This document shows positions 26,044-35,069 of a stretch of DNA of 64,000 bases, in pieces. Both the position numbers and the translations under genes were made by a program. The stretch covers positions 1 to 64,000 of IMG/VR virus record IMGVR_UViG_3300009130_001605, one strand, 5' to 3'. Positions within the stretch are counted from its first letter, which is position 1, and each line of letters begins with the position of its first letter. Below the pieces are notes generated by a model, which did no database searches, had not been told where the DNA came from, and was given only the letters and a program-made list of their open reading frames with translations. Origin of the DNA: a virus.

Positions 26044-27537
26044 TTAAGGTATGTCAACACCATCAATTGATATCCATAATGTGTTGGTTGCAGTATCATC
26101 AAATGCTCTTATACCGCCAGTTTGTGTTTTAGAAGGGTTGTCGGTGTGACTTATTTTTTCATCAAAAACAGTTTGCAAATCCGTTCCACCACTATAAATC
26201 ACCTCACTCACATCAAGGTTTGTCGTATAAACAGTATCAGATGTGGAACCTGTTATATTTTGTCCACCAAGAATAACAGATCTTATAGCAGATGATTCTA
26301 ACTTGTTATTCTGGCCCCCAAGTATTGCTGAATAATCAGCATTAGTTATAGATCCATTTGAGTGTGCAAAAGCATAAGTTCCGTTTACTAGTGTGTTACC
26401 CCCACCTACATGAGACCCTTGTGTAGTTGCAGATGTTACACGACCTCCAGCATGAGAAAATGCCCCACTTGCCACTGTTAAATAACCTTGTGCATGAGAT
26501 CTAGGTGCATTAGCAATTGTTTTATCGCCTTCTGCATGTGAATAAATGCCACTAGCAGTTGTGTTAAGACCTTCTGCGTGAGATCCTATTCCAGAAGCAG
26601 TTGTACCTAATCCTTCTGAGTGAGATCCAACTGCAGTTGCCGATGTATTGAATCCTTCTGCATGAGAATAATTTCCAGAAGCTAAAGTCTGCCTACCCTC
26701 TGCGTGAGAAGCTGTTGTTATTGCAGTTGTGATATGACCCTCTGCATGAGAATAATCACCATAAGCAAGTGTATTTCTTCCTTCTGCGTGAGAAGCATCA
26801 CCAGAAGCACTTGAAAAAAATCCTTCTGCATGAGATCCATAAGACCCAGAAGCAGTTGTGCTGTGACCTTCTGCATGTGATGGTCTTCCAAGTGCCTGTG
26901 TGCTTTGGCCTTCAGAGTGAGACCAGTCAGCATGTGCCGTTGTAGATTGCCCTTCAGCGTGACTATATCTACCATAAGCTATTGTACCTGCACCTTCAGA
27001 GTGAGCACCTCTGCCTTGTGCCATTGTGACAAACCCTTCTGCATGAGATCCATAAGACCCAGAAGACAATGTACCTCTACCTTCAGCGTGAGAAGTGTTC
27101 GTTGTTGCACTTGTGTTTTGACCTTCAGCGTGAGCATAAGATCCAGCAAATGTGTTTTGACCTTCAGCGTGAGACCATGGTCCATAAGCTATTGTTTGAA
27201 ACCCTTCCGCATGTGAGTACCTTCCATTAGCAACAGTCCCAAAACCCTCAGCGTGAGAATAATTACCACCTGCTGTGTTTCCAGATCCACCAGCAACAAA
27301 TGAGCTATTCCCACTTGCTATGTTAGATCCTAATACAGGTTTAATTGAGTTTGTTCCTGATCCAATGATAAACGGTGTAGTGCCTCCACCAGTACTGATT
27401 ATATCACCAATATCTGTCCCTGCTGAATATATTGTTGTGGCACTAATGGTGTTAAAGTTTGCAGCTCCACTGAATGCGTCATTTATTGCTTGCCTCCCTG
27501 CACCAAAGGTGACTCCCGTAGGTATTAATTCTGACAT
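26044..27537 (-). CDS. tail fibre with SHAEG beta-roll repeats
   Basis: This 497-residue protein has an N-terminal anchor (1-80), then 21 imperfect copies of a 14-residue unit with core S-H-A-E-G-x-x-T-x-A from about residue 94 to 385, and a C-terminal beta segment (EVIYSGGTDLQTVF). The repeat resembles the YadA/Hia head (hep_Hag) units that form a trimeric left-handed beta-roll, so the product is likely a trimeric fibre. The unit's loop residues vary between copies (Q/R/F/G/H/S), as expected of a receptor-binding face. The last copies degenerate. The - strand order is baseplate, fibre, fibre. Confidence 0.75.
   Translation of the reverse strand: MSELIPTGVTFGAGRQAINDAFSGAANFNTISATTIYSAGTDIGDIISTGGGTTPFIIGSGTNSIKPVLGSNIASGNSSFVAGGSGNTAGGNYSHAEGFGTVANGRYSHAEGFQTIAYGPWSHAEGQNTFAGSYAHAEGQNTSATTNTSHAEGRGTLSSGSYGSHAEGFVTMAQGRGAHSEGAGTIAYGRYSHAEGQSTTAHADWSHSEGQSTQALGRPSHAEGHSTTASGSYGSHAEGFFSSASGDASHAEGRNTLAYGDYSHAEGHITTAITTASHAEGRQTLASGNYSHAEGFNTSATAVGSHSEGLGTTASGIGSHAEGLNTTASGIYSHAEGDKTIANAPRSHAQGYLTVASGAFSHAGGRVTSATTQGSHVGGGNTLVNGTYAFAHSNGSITNADYSAILGGQNNKLESSAIRSVILGGQNITGSTSDTVYTTNLDVSEVIYSGGTDLQTVFDEKISHTDNPSKTQTGGIRAFDDTATNTLWISIDGVDIP
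26397..27258 (-). repeat. 42-base in-frame tandem repeat coding for SHAEG units
   Basis: About 21 copies of a 42- to 51-base unit lie within the fibre gene. They keep frame, vary at the third base and at loop codons, and recombine easily, so copy number may vary between strains. Confidence 0.8.
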
Positions 27538-27553
27538 GTTTTTATGTTTTAGG

Positions 27554-27567
27554 TTTAATTATAAATA
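27554..27567 (-). promoter_or_regulatory. late-type promoter motif, - strand
   Basis: The - strand reads TATTTATAATTAAA, 16 bases before the fibre ATG at 27537, in the gene's own orientation. Confidence 0.55.
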
Positions 27568-27573
27568 TGGTAT

Positions 27574-29304
27574 TTAATTTTTAATTATATCAAATTCTTT
27601 ACTAGCCCAAGTGTCAGTTTCATTATCCCAAAGTATCTCAATATAAAAATCTTCTGAGTAACCTGTTTCTGTTGTTTTGTTTTTGTCCATGTTTATTGTT
27701 TGAACATGGGGCTCGTATCCCCTGTAATCAGTTGTCAACGTGTACATTCCTGCTGTGAGTCCTGTAAACAAGAATCCGCCTGTATGATCAGAAACTTGCA
27801 TAATTGAATTACCATCTTGGTAAGTTAATTCTAACGTTGCACCTGTAACAACACTACCAGTTACAACTCCACTAAGGGAATAATTACCAGGAGTTTCAAG
27901 GTTTAATGATTCAGGTGTGAAAGAAGCCTCTATTTCATCTACAAAAGGGGAATCTATTTCACCAGACACAAACAACACTTTTGGTGCAACATCTGTTCTA
28001 CCAGTCATGTTGTCAGAAAATGTTATAATTTTTTGATCGACATCGAATACATTTCTTATTTTTTTGACATTACCAATTCTGTACATAAAATCCATTCCAG
28101 TTTTCAATGGAAAACCTGCTTCTTGTATGCCGTTTTCATTTAGGTTTTTTTCTATTTGAAAAATAAATTTTTCACTCGAAGTAAAACCAGTATCTATCAG
28201 GTTATATATCACCTCAACAACGGATGAATCTCCATCACCTACGTTTGAGTAATAAATTTTTGGTGAGAACGTATTAAGGAAACCTGTCACAAGAGGCTCT
28301 TCTATTATTGGCTTGTTGGGTACTGTAAAATATGTAAAAAAATGACCTTGCACAACTATTCCATTAAATGTTGTAGAAGTTATACTATGCTCTTCTATTG
28401 TTGAATTAAAAGGTTCGTATTCTGGTAAGTTTACAGAAACTCTAGCAATAGACTCTCCTGAGTGAAAAGGGGATTCATAAAAAGACAATTCTTCAGATGT
28501 GGTTGTCGCAGTTACACCTTCTCCAATATCTGGATATTCTAAATTTTCATTTTCTGTTGAGTTTATGATAAGACTATCAATATTATCTACAGCCATCATT
28601 TCAACATCCACGTAGTCACTTGGAGTTTTTTCATAAAAAGCAAAAGAGGTGGCAACAAAATATTGACATTTATCTTCAAATAACTCTTTTTTATATAATC
28701 CAGATGTTGTCCCTGTTGTTTTAATAAATTGACCTGGAGCATAATCGTAAACTGGCGTTGTCACTCCAGTGGCCGACACTACATCTTCCAAAAAAGGGGT
28801 TTCCATCAACTTTTGTATTTCATCAAACGAAACAGTGTCTAATTTTGAGAAATTTTCAGTTTTACCAGTAGCAGATGTTTCAAGAACTTTTGTGATAGAA
28901 GAAATTTGATTACCATCTTCATCGTATAAAGTTTCTTTTTCTGTAACCAAGTTCTCATGATTAACCCCTTCTGTTTCTTTTTTGTTAAAAAGAGGGCTAT
29001 AACCTTTATAAGATTCAAAATCTAATTTATAAGTTTTATGAACAATTTCTGTTTTACCACTCATTGAATGAGTGTTTCCAGTAAACTCATATCTAATAAA
29101 TGGAACATTAAGATTTGTAAACAACATATGAGGATCTTGTGAGTAATAGTTCACGGAACCGCCCAAAGTTGTAAATTTAGGTACATCAAAAGTTATGTCT
29201 CTTAACTTATCCTCATTTATATCAACATTTTTGTTGGAATAAAAACTTCTTGCAACAGAGTTATTATCTCCAGTCTTTTTTCTGTATTCTTTATTAATTA
29301 TCAT
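27574..29304 (-). CDS. tail protein with C-terminal carboxypeptidase-like domain
   Basis: This 576-residue - strand protein has a long unassigned beta-rich region, with domains of about 100 residues separated by Glu/Thr-rich linkers. Residues about 470-555 form a carboxypeptidase-regulatory-like beta-sandwich (NYSLSGVVTGS, GGFLFTGLTAGMYTL, DYRGYEPHVQTI), widespread in fibre-attachment proteins. It starts 3 bases after the gpI-like gene on this strand and precedes the fibre genes, the usual place for a connector between baseplate and fibre. Confidence 0.65.
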   Translation of the reverse strand: MIINKEYRKKTGDNNSVARSFYSNKNVDINEDKLRDITFDVPKFTTLGGSVNYYSQDPHMLFTNLNVPFIRYEFTGNTHSMSGKTEIVHKTYKLDFESYKGYSPLFNKKETEGVNHENLVTEKETLYDEDGNQISSITKVLETSATGKTENFSKLDTVSFDEIQKLMETPFLEDVVSATGVTTPVYDYAPGQFIKTTGTTSGLYKKELFEDKCQYFVATSFAFYEKTPSDYVDVEMMAVDNIDSLIINSTENENLEYPDIGEGVTATTTSEELSFYESPFHSGESIARVSVNLPEYEPFNSTIEEHSITSTTFNGIVVQGHFFTYFTVPNKPIIEEPLVTGFLNTFSPKIYYSNVGDGDSSVVEVIYNLIDTGFTSSEKFIFQIEKNLNENGIQEAGFPLKTGMDFMYRIGNVKKIRNVFDVDQKIITFSDNMTGRTDVAPKVLFVSGEIDSPFVDEIEASFTPESLNLETPGNYSLSGVVTGSVVTGATLELTYQDGNSIMQVSDHTGGFLFTGLTAGMYTLTTDYRGYEPHVQTINMDKNKTTETGYSEDFYIEILWDNETDTWASKEFDIIKN

Positions 29305-29307
29305 GAT

Positions 29308-32286
29308 TTACACTTCTAATAATTGAGCTGTTTTTGTTGCAACATCGTAAACAATTTTACCAACATCATCTCCAGTTGAATAATTATTGTTAGTTATGGT
29401 TGTTTGTATAATTTTCTTGTCTACCAATATTCCAGTTGGGTTAATGAAGTTATGTCCATTTCTAACAATTTCACCACCTAAATATGTTTCCATCTCAATG
29501 GATATGTTACCAGAATTTATCGTTTGGAATAATGCTCTCAACCTGATTTCAAAAGATACTTCAAGAGGGAAGTCGTTTTCTAACTGTAAAAAGTTTATTT
29601 TAACTGATTCAGTTCCTGTTACCTCTGAGTTATCTGTACCCCATGTTAAGAATGGCTCTCCTGTTGACAGCGGACCAACAGTTGTAGGTCCTTCACTCCA
29701 ACCTACTTCATCGCCATCTATACTGACATTTCCAGTGTTAACAATTGCAGTTTTTGTATCAAGGTCATTACCTCCTTCTGAAGTCCACTTATACCTAATT
29801 ACAGCAAAATCGAATGGATCAAAATCGAATTGATCACTCGAAGTGTTTGGGTAAATCTCAGAGGTTAAACTTATCGGATTTAACACAGAATCAAGTTTTG
29901 TTGGCATATTACTAATTACTTGTATAGGGTTTAGTTGCATGCCAACTCTAGGTGTCAAATACCCCTTAACTTCAATAATATTTAAATCTGCCTTGTTGTT
30001 ATCGTTTGTATCTGCTGTTGGTATAACTGGGTACAATTGTGGATCTAATGGCGGTATATAATCAGCCTGGAATTCAGAACCATCATTTATACCTTCTTTA
30101 TAGACAAACTTTTGCCTATTAAACAATGTGTTTCTGTATTCCGTACCTGTACCTTGGAAAATTGTTGTAGCAGGAATGAGTTGCAAGAAATAATCTTGAA
30201 ACTGCACCTCCAATAGTTCAATAAAAAACTCTAGACTTCTAAAGGTTAATCTGTTTGACCTTGGGCTATCGCCATAATAATATGTTAAATATAATTTTTT
30301 AAGATTTTGATACCAAAAGCTTGTGTGTTCTTGGTCTACCGTTTTTCTAGTTCTTGGATCTGTTGAGTTTGCATAGACATGTTCTGCAAATTCATTAAAT
30401 GTCATTCCAGAAATAACTCCATAGTCGATTACGTCACAAAATTCGTAAATATGTTCAAACGGAACTGTTAATGCACTAAATGAGAATGTTGTAGAAGTTG
30501 TACCCCACACCCAACAAGTGCCTGTTGATTGAAGCCAGTGCATTACATCACACTCAATTGCTGCAGCTGGGCTTATACTAACGTCCAATTCTTTTGTATT
30601 CAGAATGTGCTCCGTCCCAAAGTAATTTGTGTCACCAGTTTGAACTTTAATGTTATCAGCTCTCTTAATTGGATCAAATTCTGGTCTCCATTGGTTTATA
30701 TATGCTTGACCGTCACCTCTTCCTGGTCCACCTTCTTGAAATATATAAGAACTTGCATCGTAATTTATATATCCGTTTTCATTTATTTTTTTAGGACCAC
30801 CTTCAATTACAGAATCACTTATCTGAATAAAATCCGTTTGCCCTTCTGATGGGGCAAAATCACCAGTAAGACCTTCTGTAGAATCTGAAACAACTTTTTT
30901 AATATCATAAACAAATTCGTTTAGGTTGATAAGGCATTCAGGAGCACCAATTAGTTTAAATACAAACTGTAATGCATCTCTTGTACCTTTTTTCTTAAAC
31001 AGCCAAATAATATTGATTAATATTCTTTTCCATATCTCAACATTTACTTCAGCTAGTGTTGTTTTGTCCCCTTCTACATCTCCAACCAAATATTCAAACA
31101 AATCGGTTTCATTAAAAGATGATGACAATTCCCAACCTAAAAGATTACTTAATTTGTGTAAAAACTTGTTAGGCAAACTTTCTTCCTCTGAGTAGTTTAC
31201 GGTATGTGCGAATGCAATAGAGTCAATAAACTGTTTGATGTCATCAAACTGCTTAGAGTAAGTCTCTACCAAACTCCTATAATCACCTTCGTCACTATCT
31301 TGTTCCAAAAAGTTCTCAGGAACCATTGTCCTAAGCATTATACCCGTTTTACTATCATCAACTAATTGAGCAGCATTTAATATGTCTTCTAGGTAAAGTG
31401 TGAAATCACCACCTTGATTATCAGGGTTGAATCCATCAATTGATCTAGGCCATGGGAATTGCAAGAGGTTTTCTGTGTCTGGTTCTTCTGCACTTGGTAT
31501 TAAAAACTCCCCTTCCAATACCAATTGTTTTTGAAGCCTTGTCATTCTGCTTAAAAACAAGTTATGCCTTATCTTTGTAGGTCTTACATAAATAGCATTT
31601 GCATAACTACTCGCTGTTACAGAGCTGTCAAACAATAGTCCTCCAATTCTGAAATTCATGTAAGAAGTTCCAGCGGAAGTTGCAAAAGGTGTGAAACTAT
31701 AATCTATTATTTCATGTATAGTTTCGTTTCCGAATAACTGAATAGCAAATTCACTTGTATCATTTACAAGAGTTGGGTTTGTTGACGTACCTGAGTTTAC
31801 AACAACTTCGCCCTGATTTGTTGCAGATGTGTAAGGAATGGAAAACGAAGATTCAAATGTTGAACCAACTTTTTCAGTTGTGTAGTTTACTATTGTACTA
31901 CCAGTCCCATTGTCATAAGATAAAACAGCATAAGGAAAGTTTTCATTTACATCGTTTATTCCTTGTGCAACAGATGTGTAAAAAGAACTAAAGTAAGCGT
32001 AACTTAATGGGTCTGTTTTTTTAAAATTTAACTCCCTGTTATCAACAGAAAAAGAAAGCTCTGGCTCAAAAGTGCTAACATTTAAACTCTCTAATGTACC
32101 ATAACTGTCGAATGACAGATGTCTACTGTCAGCCGATAAACTATCGGAATCCGTATTTCTTTGGACTCTAAATGAACCGAATGTAAACAAAGATTCTGAC
32201 TTGCTTGTAGATATTCTTGTGTCTTCACCAGGTTTTTGAAAAACCGATAAGGTTTGACCGCTGTCTATTTTGACTAAATCTGCCAT
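29308..32286 (-). CDS. gpI-like baseplate protein with C-terminal adaptor domain
   Basis: This 992-residue protein is first in the - strand cluster. Residues about 335-455 have the tail protein I pattern: a helical FLHKLSNLLGWEL, then EIWKRILINIIWLFKKKGTRDALQFVFKLIGAPECL, in which R-x-L...K-G-T is the family hallmark; this part docks onto the gp6/GpJ ring. The last 175 residues (from FDFAVIRYKW at about 820) form a domain that is also found at the end of the virion protein at 37816. The N-terminal third is unassigned. Confidence 0.75.
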   Translation of the reverse strand: MADLVKIDSGQTLSVFQKPGEDTRISTSKSESLFTFGSFRVQRNTDSDSLSADSRHLSFDSYGTLESLNVSTFEPELSFSVDNRELNFKKTDPLSYAYFSSFYTSVAQGINDVNENFPYAVLSYDNGTGSTIVNYTTEKVGSTFESSFSIPYTSATNQGEVVVNSGTSTNPTLVNDTSEFAIQLFGNETIHEIIDYSFTPFATSAGTSYMNFRIGGLLFDSSVTASSYANAIYVRPTKIRHNLFLSRMTRLQKQLVLEGEFLIPSAEEPDTENLLQFPWPRSIDGFNPDNQGGDFTLYLEDILNAAQLVDDSKTGIMLRTMVPENFLEQDSDEGDYRSLVETYSKQFDDIKQFIDSIAFAHTVNYSEEESLPNKFLHKLSNLLGWELSSSFNETDLFEYLVGDVEGDKTTLAEVNVEIWKRILINIIWLFKKKGTRDALQFVFKLIGAPECLINLNEFVYDIKKVVSDSTEGLTGDFAPSEGQTDFIQISDSVIEGGPKKINENGYINYDASSYIFQEGGPGRGDGQAYINQWRPEFDPIKRADNIKVQTGDTNYFGTEHILNTKELDVSISPAAAIECDVMHWLQSTGTCWVWGTTSTTFSFSALTVPFEHIYEFCDVIDYGVISGMTFNEFAEHVYANSTDPRTRKTVDQEHTSFWYQNLKKLYLTYYYGDSPRSNRLTFRSLEFFIELLEVQFQDYFLQLIPATTIFQGTGTEYRNTLFNRQKFVYKEGINDGSEFQADYIPPLDPQLYPVIPTADTNDNNKADLNIIEVKGYLTPRVGMQLNPIQVISNMPTKLDSVLNPISLTSEIYPNTSSDQFDFDPFDFAVIRYKWTSEGGNDLDTKTAIVNTGNVSIDGDEVGWSEGPTTVGPLSTGEPFLTWGTDNSEVTGTESVKINFLQLENDFPLEVSFEIRLRALFQTINSGNISIEMETYLGGEIVRNGHNFINPTGILVDKKIIQTTITNNNYSTGDDVGKIVYDVATKTAQLLEV

Positions 32287-32296
32287 TAATGGAGTG

Positions 32297-32311
32297 TTTT
32301 TATTATAAATA
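32297..32311 (-). promoter_or_regulatory. late-type promoter motif, - strand
   Basis: The - strand reads TATTTATAATAAAAA, 10 bases before the ATG of the gpI-like gene at 32286. It drives the whole - strand cluster. Confidence 0.55.
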
Positions 32312-32364
32312 TCACTTAAAAAGAATTCAAATTAAATAGTAGGGATAAAAAAGTTTTTAGGAAA

Positions 32365-32379
32365 TATTTATTTTAAAAA
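32365..32379 (+). promoter_or_regulatory. late-type promoter motif TATTTATTTTAAAAA
   Basis: This + strand copy lies 225 bases before the virion gene at 32604. The distance is explained by the short remnant gene lying between them. Confidence 0.45.
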
Positions 32380-32451
32380 AATAACTGTTTACATTCCATT
32401 AGTTTAAAATAAGAAAAAAGAAGTAAACTATCATCAAAACCAATAATACAA

Positions 32452-32604
32452 ATGAATATAGATGGATCTATAATAAAAGAGTGGGAAAGTGCAAAAAAAG
32501 CATCAGATTTCTTGTATATAAATAAGAACACAATAGTCAGGTGTTGCAGGGGTGAACAGAAAAAAGGTGCTGGTTTTATTTGGAAATTTAAAAACAAAAA
32601 ATAA
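32452..32604 (+). pseudogene. NUMOD1-like domain, remnant of an HNH homing endonuclease
   Basis: A 50-codon frame with ATG and TAA encodes IKEWESAKKASDFLYINKNTIVRCCRGEQ, then GAGFIWKFK, the NUMOD1 pattern: an HTH followed by a G-x-x-W-x-F/Y end. NUMOD1 normally stands at the C-terminus of HNH homing endonucleases to recognise DNA. No HNH core lies upstream, where a promoter motif and A/T-rich DNA are found. Its stop overlaps the next gene's ATG (TAATG). It may be a fossil, or a small DNA-binding protein in its own right. Confidence 0.5.
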
Positions 32605-34664
32605 TGAGTGGATTTTTACCTAATGAGCCTAGTGTTTTTATTAATATAAAATTGACCGACACAGGAAGACGCTTACTTTCTCTTGGAAGGCTTACATTCG
32701 ATAAAGCAGCTCTGTCTGACAGGGAAATCAACTACGGCTTTGATAGGCAGGCTGTTGGTGGTTATGATATGCAAAACAATAGGGTTTTAGCACCTAAAGA
32801 TGATCATCCTACTTTCTCTAATTTTGATGGGAGTGACTTTATACCTTTAGGTCCAGCAAGAGTTCATTCTGCTAAGCAAATTGTTTCAGCTTTAACCGAT
32901 TCTGTTGGGTTCTTCACAGGAGACACTAAATCAGGTTTTGGGCTTGATGTTTCGAAAGCAATAACAACAGTAAATATTACATACTCTTCATCTACATCTT
33001 TACCTAACGGAACAAATGTTGTTGGTTATGATGCTGGGTCGGAACTGGGTGGAATTGCTCCAGTTGCAGGTAACTTGATTTACATCCCATGGGAACCGAT
33101 ACAAAACAGTGGGAACACGTTTAATTCAAGTTCTTATGATTTAAACCCAACAAATGCAACAAACGCTCTTTGGTATAGAATAAGTGATGTAACATCTAAT
33201 ATGATGTCTAGTTGTTTAACTTTAGATAGACCAGTTCCTAATTTCGGAACATCTACAACAGACCAAACAATTAGAGCTTACGTTTATCCTTATAACGGAG
33301 TAGAGGATTACTATGGTTCAGCATCAACGGTAAATGTTGGCGTTTGGAACATGAATATTGTTAGAACAAGTGATGTGATTGGAACTGAGTCTACAGGTAG
33401 TGGGTATACAACTTATGGATCAGTTGAGTATAATGGAATGAAAAACTATTTAGGGTTTTCTTCTGAAACTAAATCATTCGGTGTTGTTCATTTTACAAAC
33501 GAGCATACAGGAAATACTTACGCAGAACAATTTGTTGAAAAAACTATTGAGTTAAACCTACCAAATGTAATGTGGCATAAAACAAGTGCCAACGTTGGTC
33601 AAGGAATGGCTCAAGGTCTTACTTTATATGATGTTGCTGGTATAACTTACATTGACTCAGCAAACAATTCAACATACAGAGAGTTAAGGGATGGTAGTTC
33701 AACTGACAACGTTGTTGTTGGTAGAGTGTATCATAAACTTAAAATAATTGTAATTACAGACCCTGAATTACTTACAGCTCTTAGTTATAAGTCAAATAGG
33801 AATTACACAATTCCTAAGCCTCAATTAACACTTCAATCTTCACCAAAGTATCCACTAACATATAATGATGCAACAGGTCTCTGCAATAGTGGTAGCACTT
33901 ATTATGTTACTTATAATTTGGAGTCTGGTTCTGAATATTCACCAAACTCTAGTTTTGGTTATCCAGAAACAATGCCTGGTGCATACGTTTCAAAGGTTGC
34001 AGGAGAATATGATGCAAACGGAAATCCAACATTCTTGTCAATAAACTTCCCTCCAACATCATTCCCTTTTATGAGGTCTGATGTAAACATGGATCCAACG
34101 GGATCTTTCTCTGGAACAGGATGGAATGCAAATAAGATACAAATAATGGTGAACGAAGTTGCAAACACTAGTTCATTGGATTATGACACCATACCAGAAT
34201 ATGGTTGGGTAAAAGTCTCTAACGTAGTAGGTAATGGTATTTACACAGGAGAAACTGGAGAAACTTCAATCAACCCACTTCAATTACAAGCTTATCAATT
34301 TGTTATCTCAAGAGAAGATTATGAATCAGGTACAACTTATTCGTTGGGAACAGGGTTTACAGAAAACATGGATTCAGGTAGTAATGGGTTAACATTCGGT
34401 GATGAATCTTTCTTCTTTGGATCATTGAAGACAGGTATTGCTGCAACATCATTTAAAACATCTATTACGATACCTGTTTCAAATAATGGATTTAACTCAT
34501 CTAACAACCCAACATTTGATAGCGATTTAGATCACAACACATATATCACCGAATTTGGTGTATTTAATGCAGAAAATGAATTGGTAGGAATTGCCAAGCC
34601 AACTTATCCATTGAAAAAGAACAATGGAAAACTCTTGGCACTTAAATTAGAATACGACTTTTAA
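32604..34664 (+). CDS. modular virion protein with GR-type N-terminal adaptor
   Basis: This 686-residue protein begins with a domain (about 10-110) with TDTGRRLLSLGRLTFDKAALSDREINYGFDR, which is shared with the three proteins at 34682, 37816 and 38763. The rest is beta-rich with repeated Gly/Ser/Thr segments; residues 520-690 carry three short repeats (EYGWVKVSN, DYDTIPE...). It is likely an appendage or fibre protein. The start codon overlaps the previous frame's stop. Confidence 0.65.
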   Translation: MSGFLPNEPSVFINIKLTDTGRRLLSLGRLTFDKAALSDREINYGFDRQAVGGYDMQNNRVLAPKDDHPTFSNFDGSDFIPLGPARVHSAKQIVSALTDSVGFFTGDTKSGFGLDVSKAITTVNITYSSSTSLPNGTNVVGYDAGSELGGIAPVAGNLIYIPWEPIQNSGNTFNSSSYDLNPTNATNALWYRISDVTSNMMSSCLTLDRPVPNFGTSTTDQTIRAYVYPYNGVEDYYGSASTVNVGVWNMNIVRTSDVIGTESTGSGYTTYGSVEYNGMKNYLGFSSETKSFGVVHFTNEHTGNTYAEQFVEKTIELNLPNVMWHKTSANVGQGMAQGLTLYDVAGITYIDSANNSTYRELRDGSSTDNVVVGRVYHKLKIIVITDPELLTALSYKSNRNYTIPKPQLTLQSSPKYPLTYNDATGLCNSGSTYYVTYNLESGSEYSPNSSFGYPETMPGAYVSKVAGEYDANGNPTFLSINFPPTSFPFMRSDVNMDPTGSFSGTGWNANKIQIMVNEVANTSSLDYDTIPEYGWVKVSNVVGNGIYTGETGETSINPLQLQAYQFVISREDYESGTTYSLGTGFTENMDSGSNGLTFGDESFFFGSLKTGIAATSFKTSITIPVSNNGFNSSNNPTFDSDLDHNTYITEFGVFNAENELVGIAKPTYPLKKNNGKLLALKLEYDF

Positions 34665-34681
34665 ATAAAAAAAACATAAAA

Positions 34682-35053
34682 ATGGGAAAAATACCTTCAG
34701 CATCAACACTTTCATCTATCGCTTACTTAACTGAAAGTGGTAGAAGATATCTTTACGGAAAAGATAACGATGGAAACCAAATTAGATTCAATGACGATGG
34801 AAGTGACAATTTTGAAATTGTTAGTTTTGCATTATTTGATGGAGATAGAAATTACAAAGTTGCCACAAACTTTAGTACTGGTGAAATGCCAGATATTGCA
34901 GGAACTACAGATAAAACTTGTTTAAAGACAGCTGCTGATATAAGTAGAAAAAACTCTATTGTATATGCAGGAACCATTGTTAACACTGTTGCTGACACTT
35001 TCTTTTACCAAGCAAGTTCTGAATCAGTAGAAATAGACATTGATAGTTTATAA
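34682..35053 (+). CDS. small adaptor-domain virion protein
   Basis: This 123-residue protein is little more than the GR-type adaptor domain: LTESGRRYLYGKDNDG (18-33), FEIVSFALFDGDRNYKV (45-61), GEMPDIAGTTDKTCLKTAADISRKN (68-92). It is the stand-alone version of the domain that opens the longer neighbours. It starts 17 bases after the previous gene in an A-rich leader. Confidence 0.65.
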   Translation: MGKIPSASTLSSIAYLTESGRRYLYGKDNDGNQIRFNDDGSDNFEIVSFALFDGDRNYKVATNFSTGEMPDIAGTTDKTCLKTAADISRKNSIVYAGTIVNTVADTFFYQASSESVEIDIDSL

Positions 35054-35069
35054 TCATTAAAAAACAAAA

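Noticed and set aside
26397-27258. Regular repeats suggesting a CRISPR array
   Set aside because: The units are 42-51 bases, adjacent without spacers, vary at codon positions, and lie in frame in a fibre gene.
24562-27537. Diversity-generating retroelement target (variable fibre repeats)
   Set aside because: No reverse transcriptase or template repeat was found in the window.
29387-29833. Antisense + strand open frame in the gpI-like gene
   Set aside because: It is a shadow of the long - strand frame, with no start context or protein-like composition.
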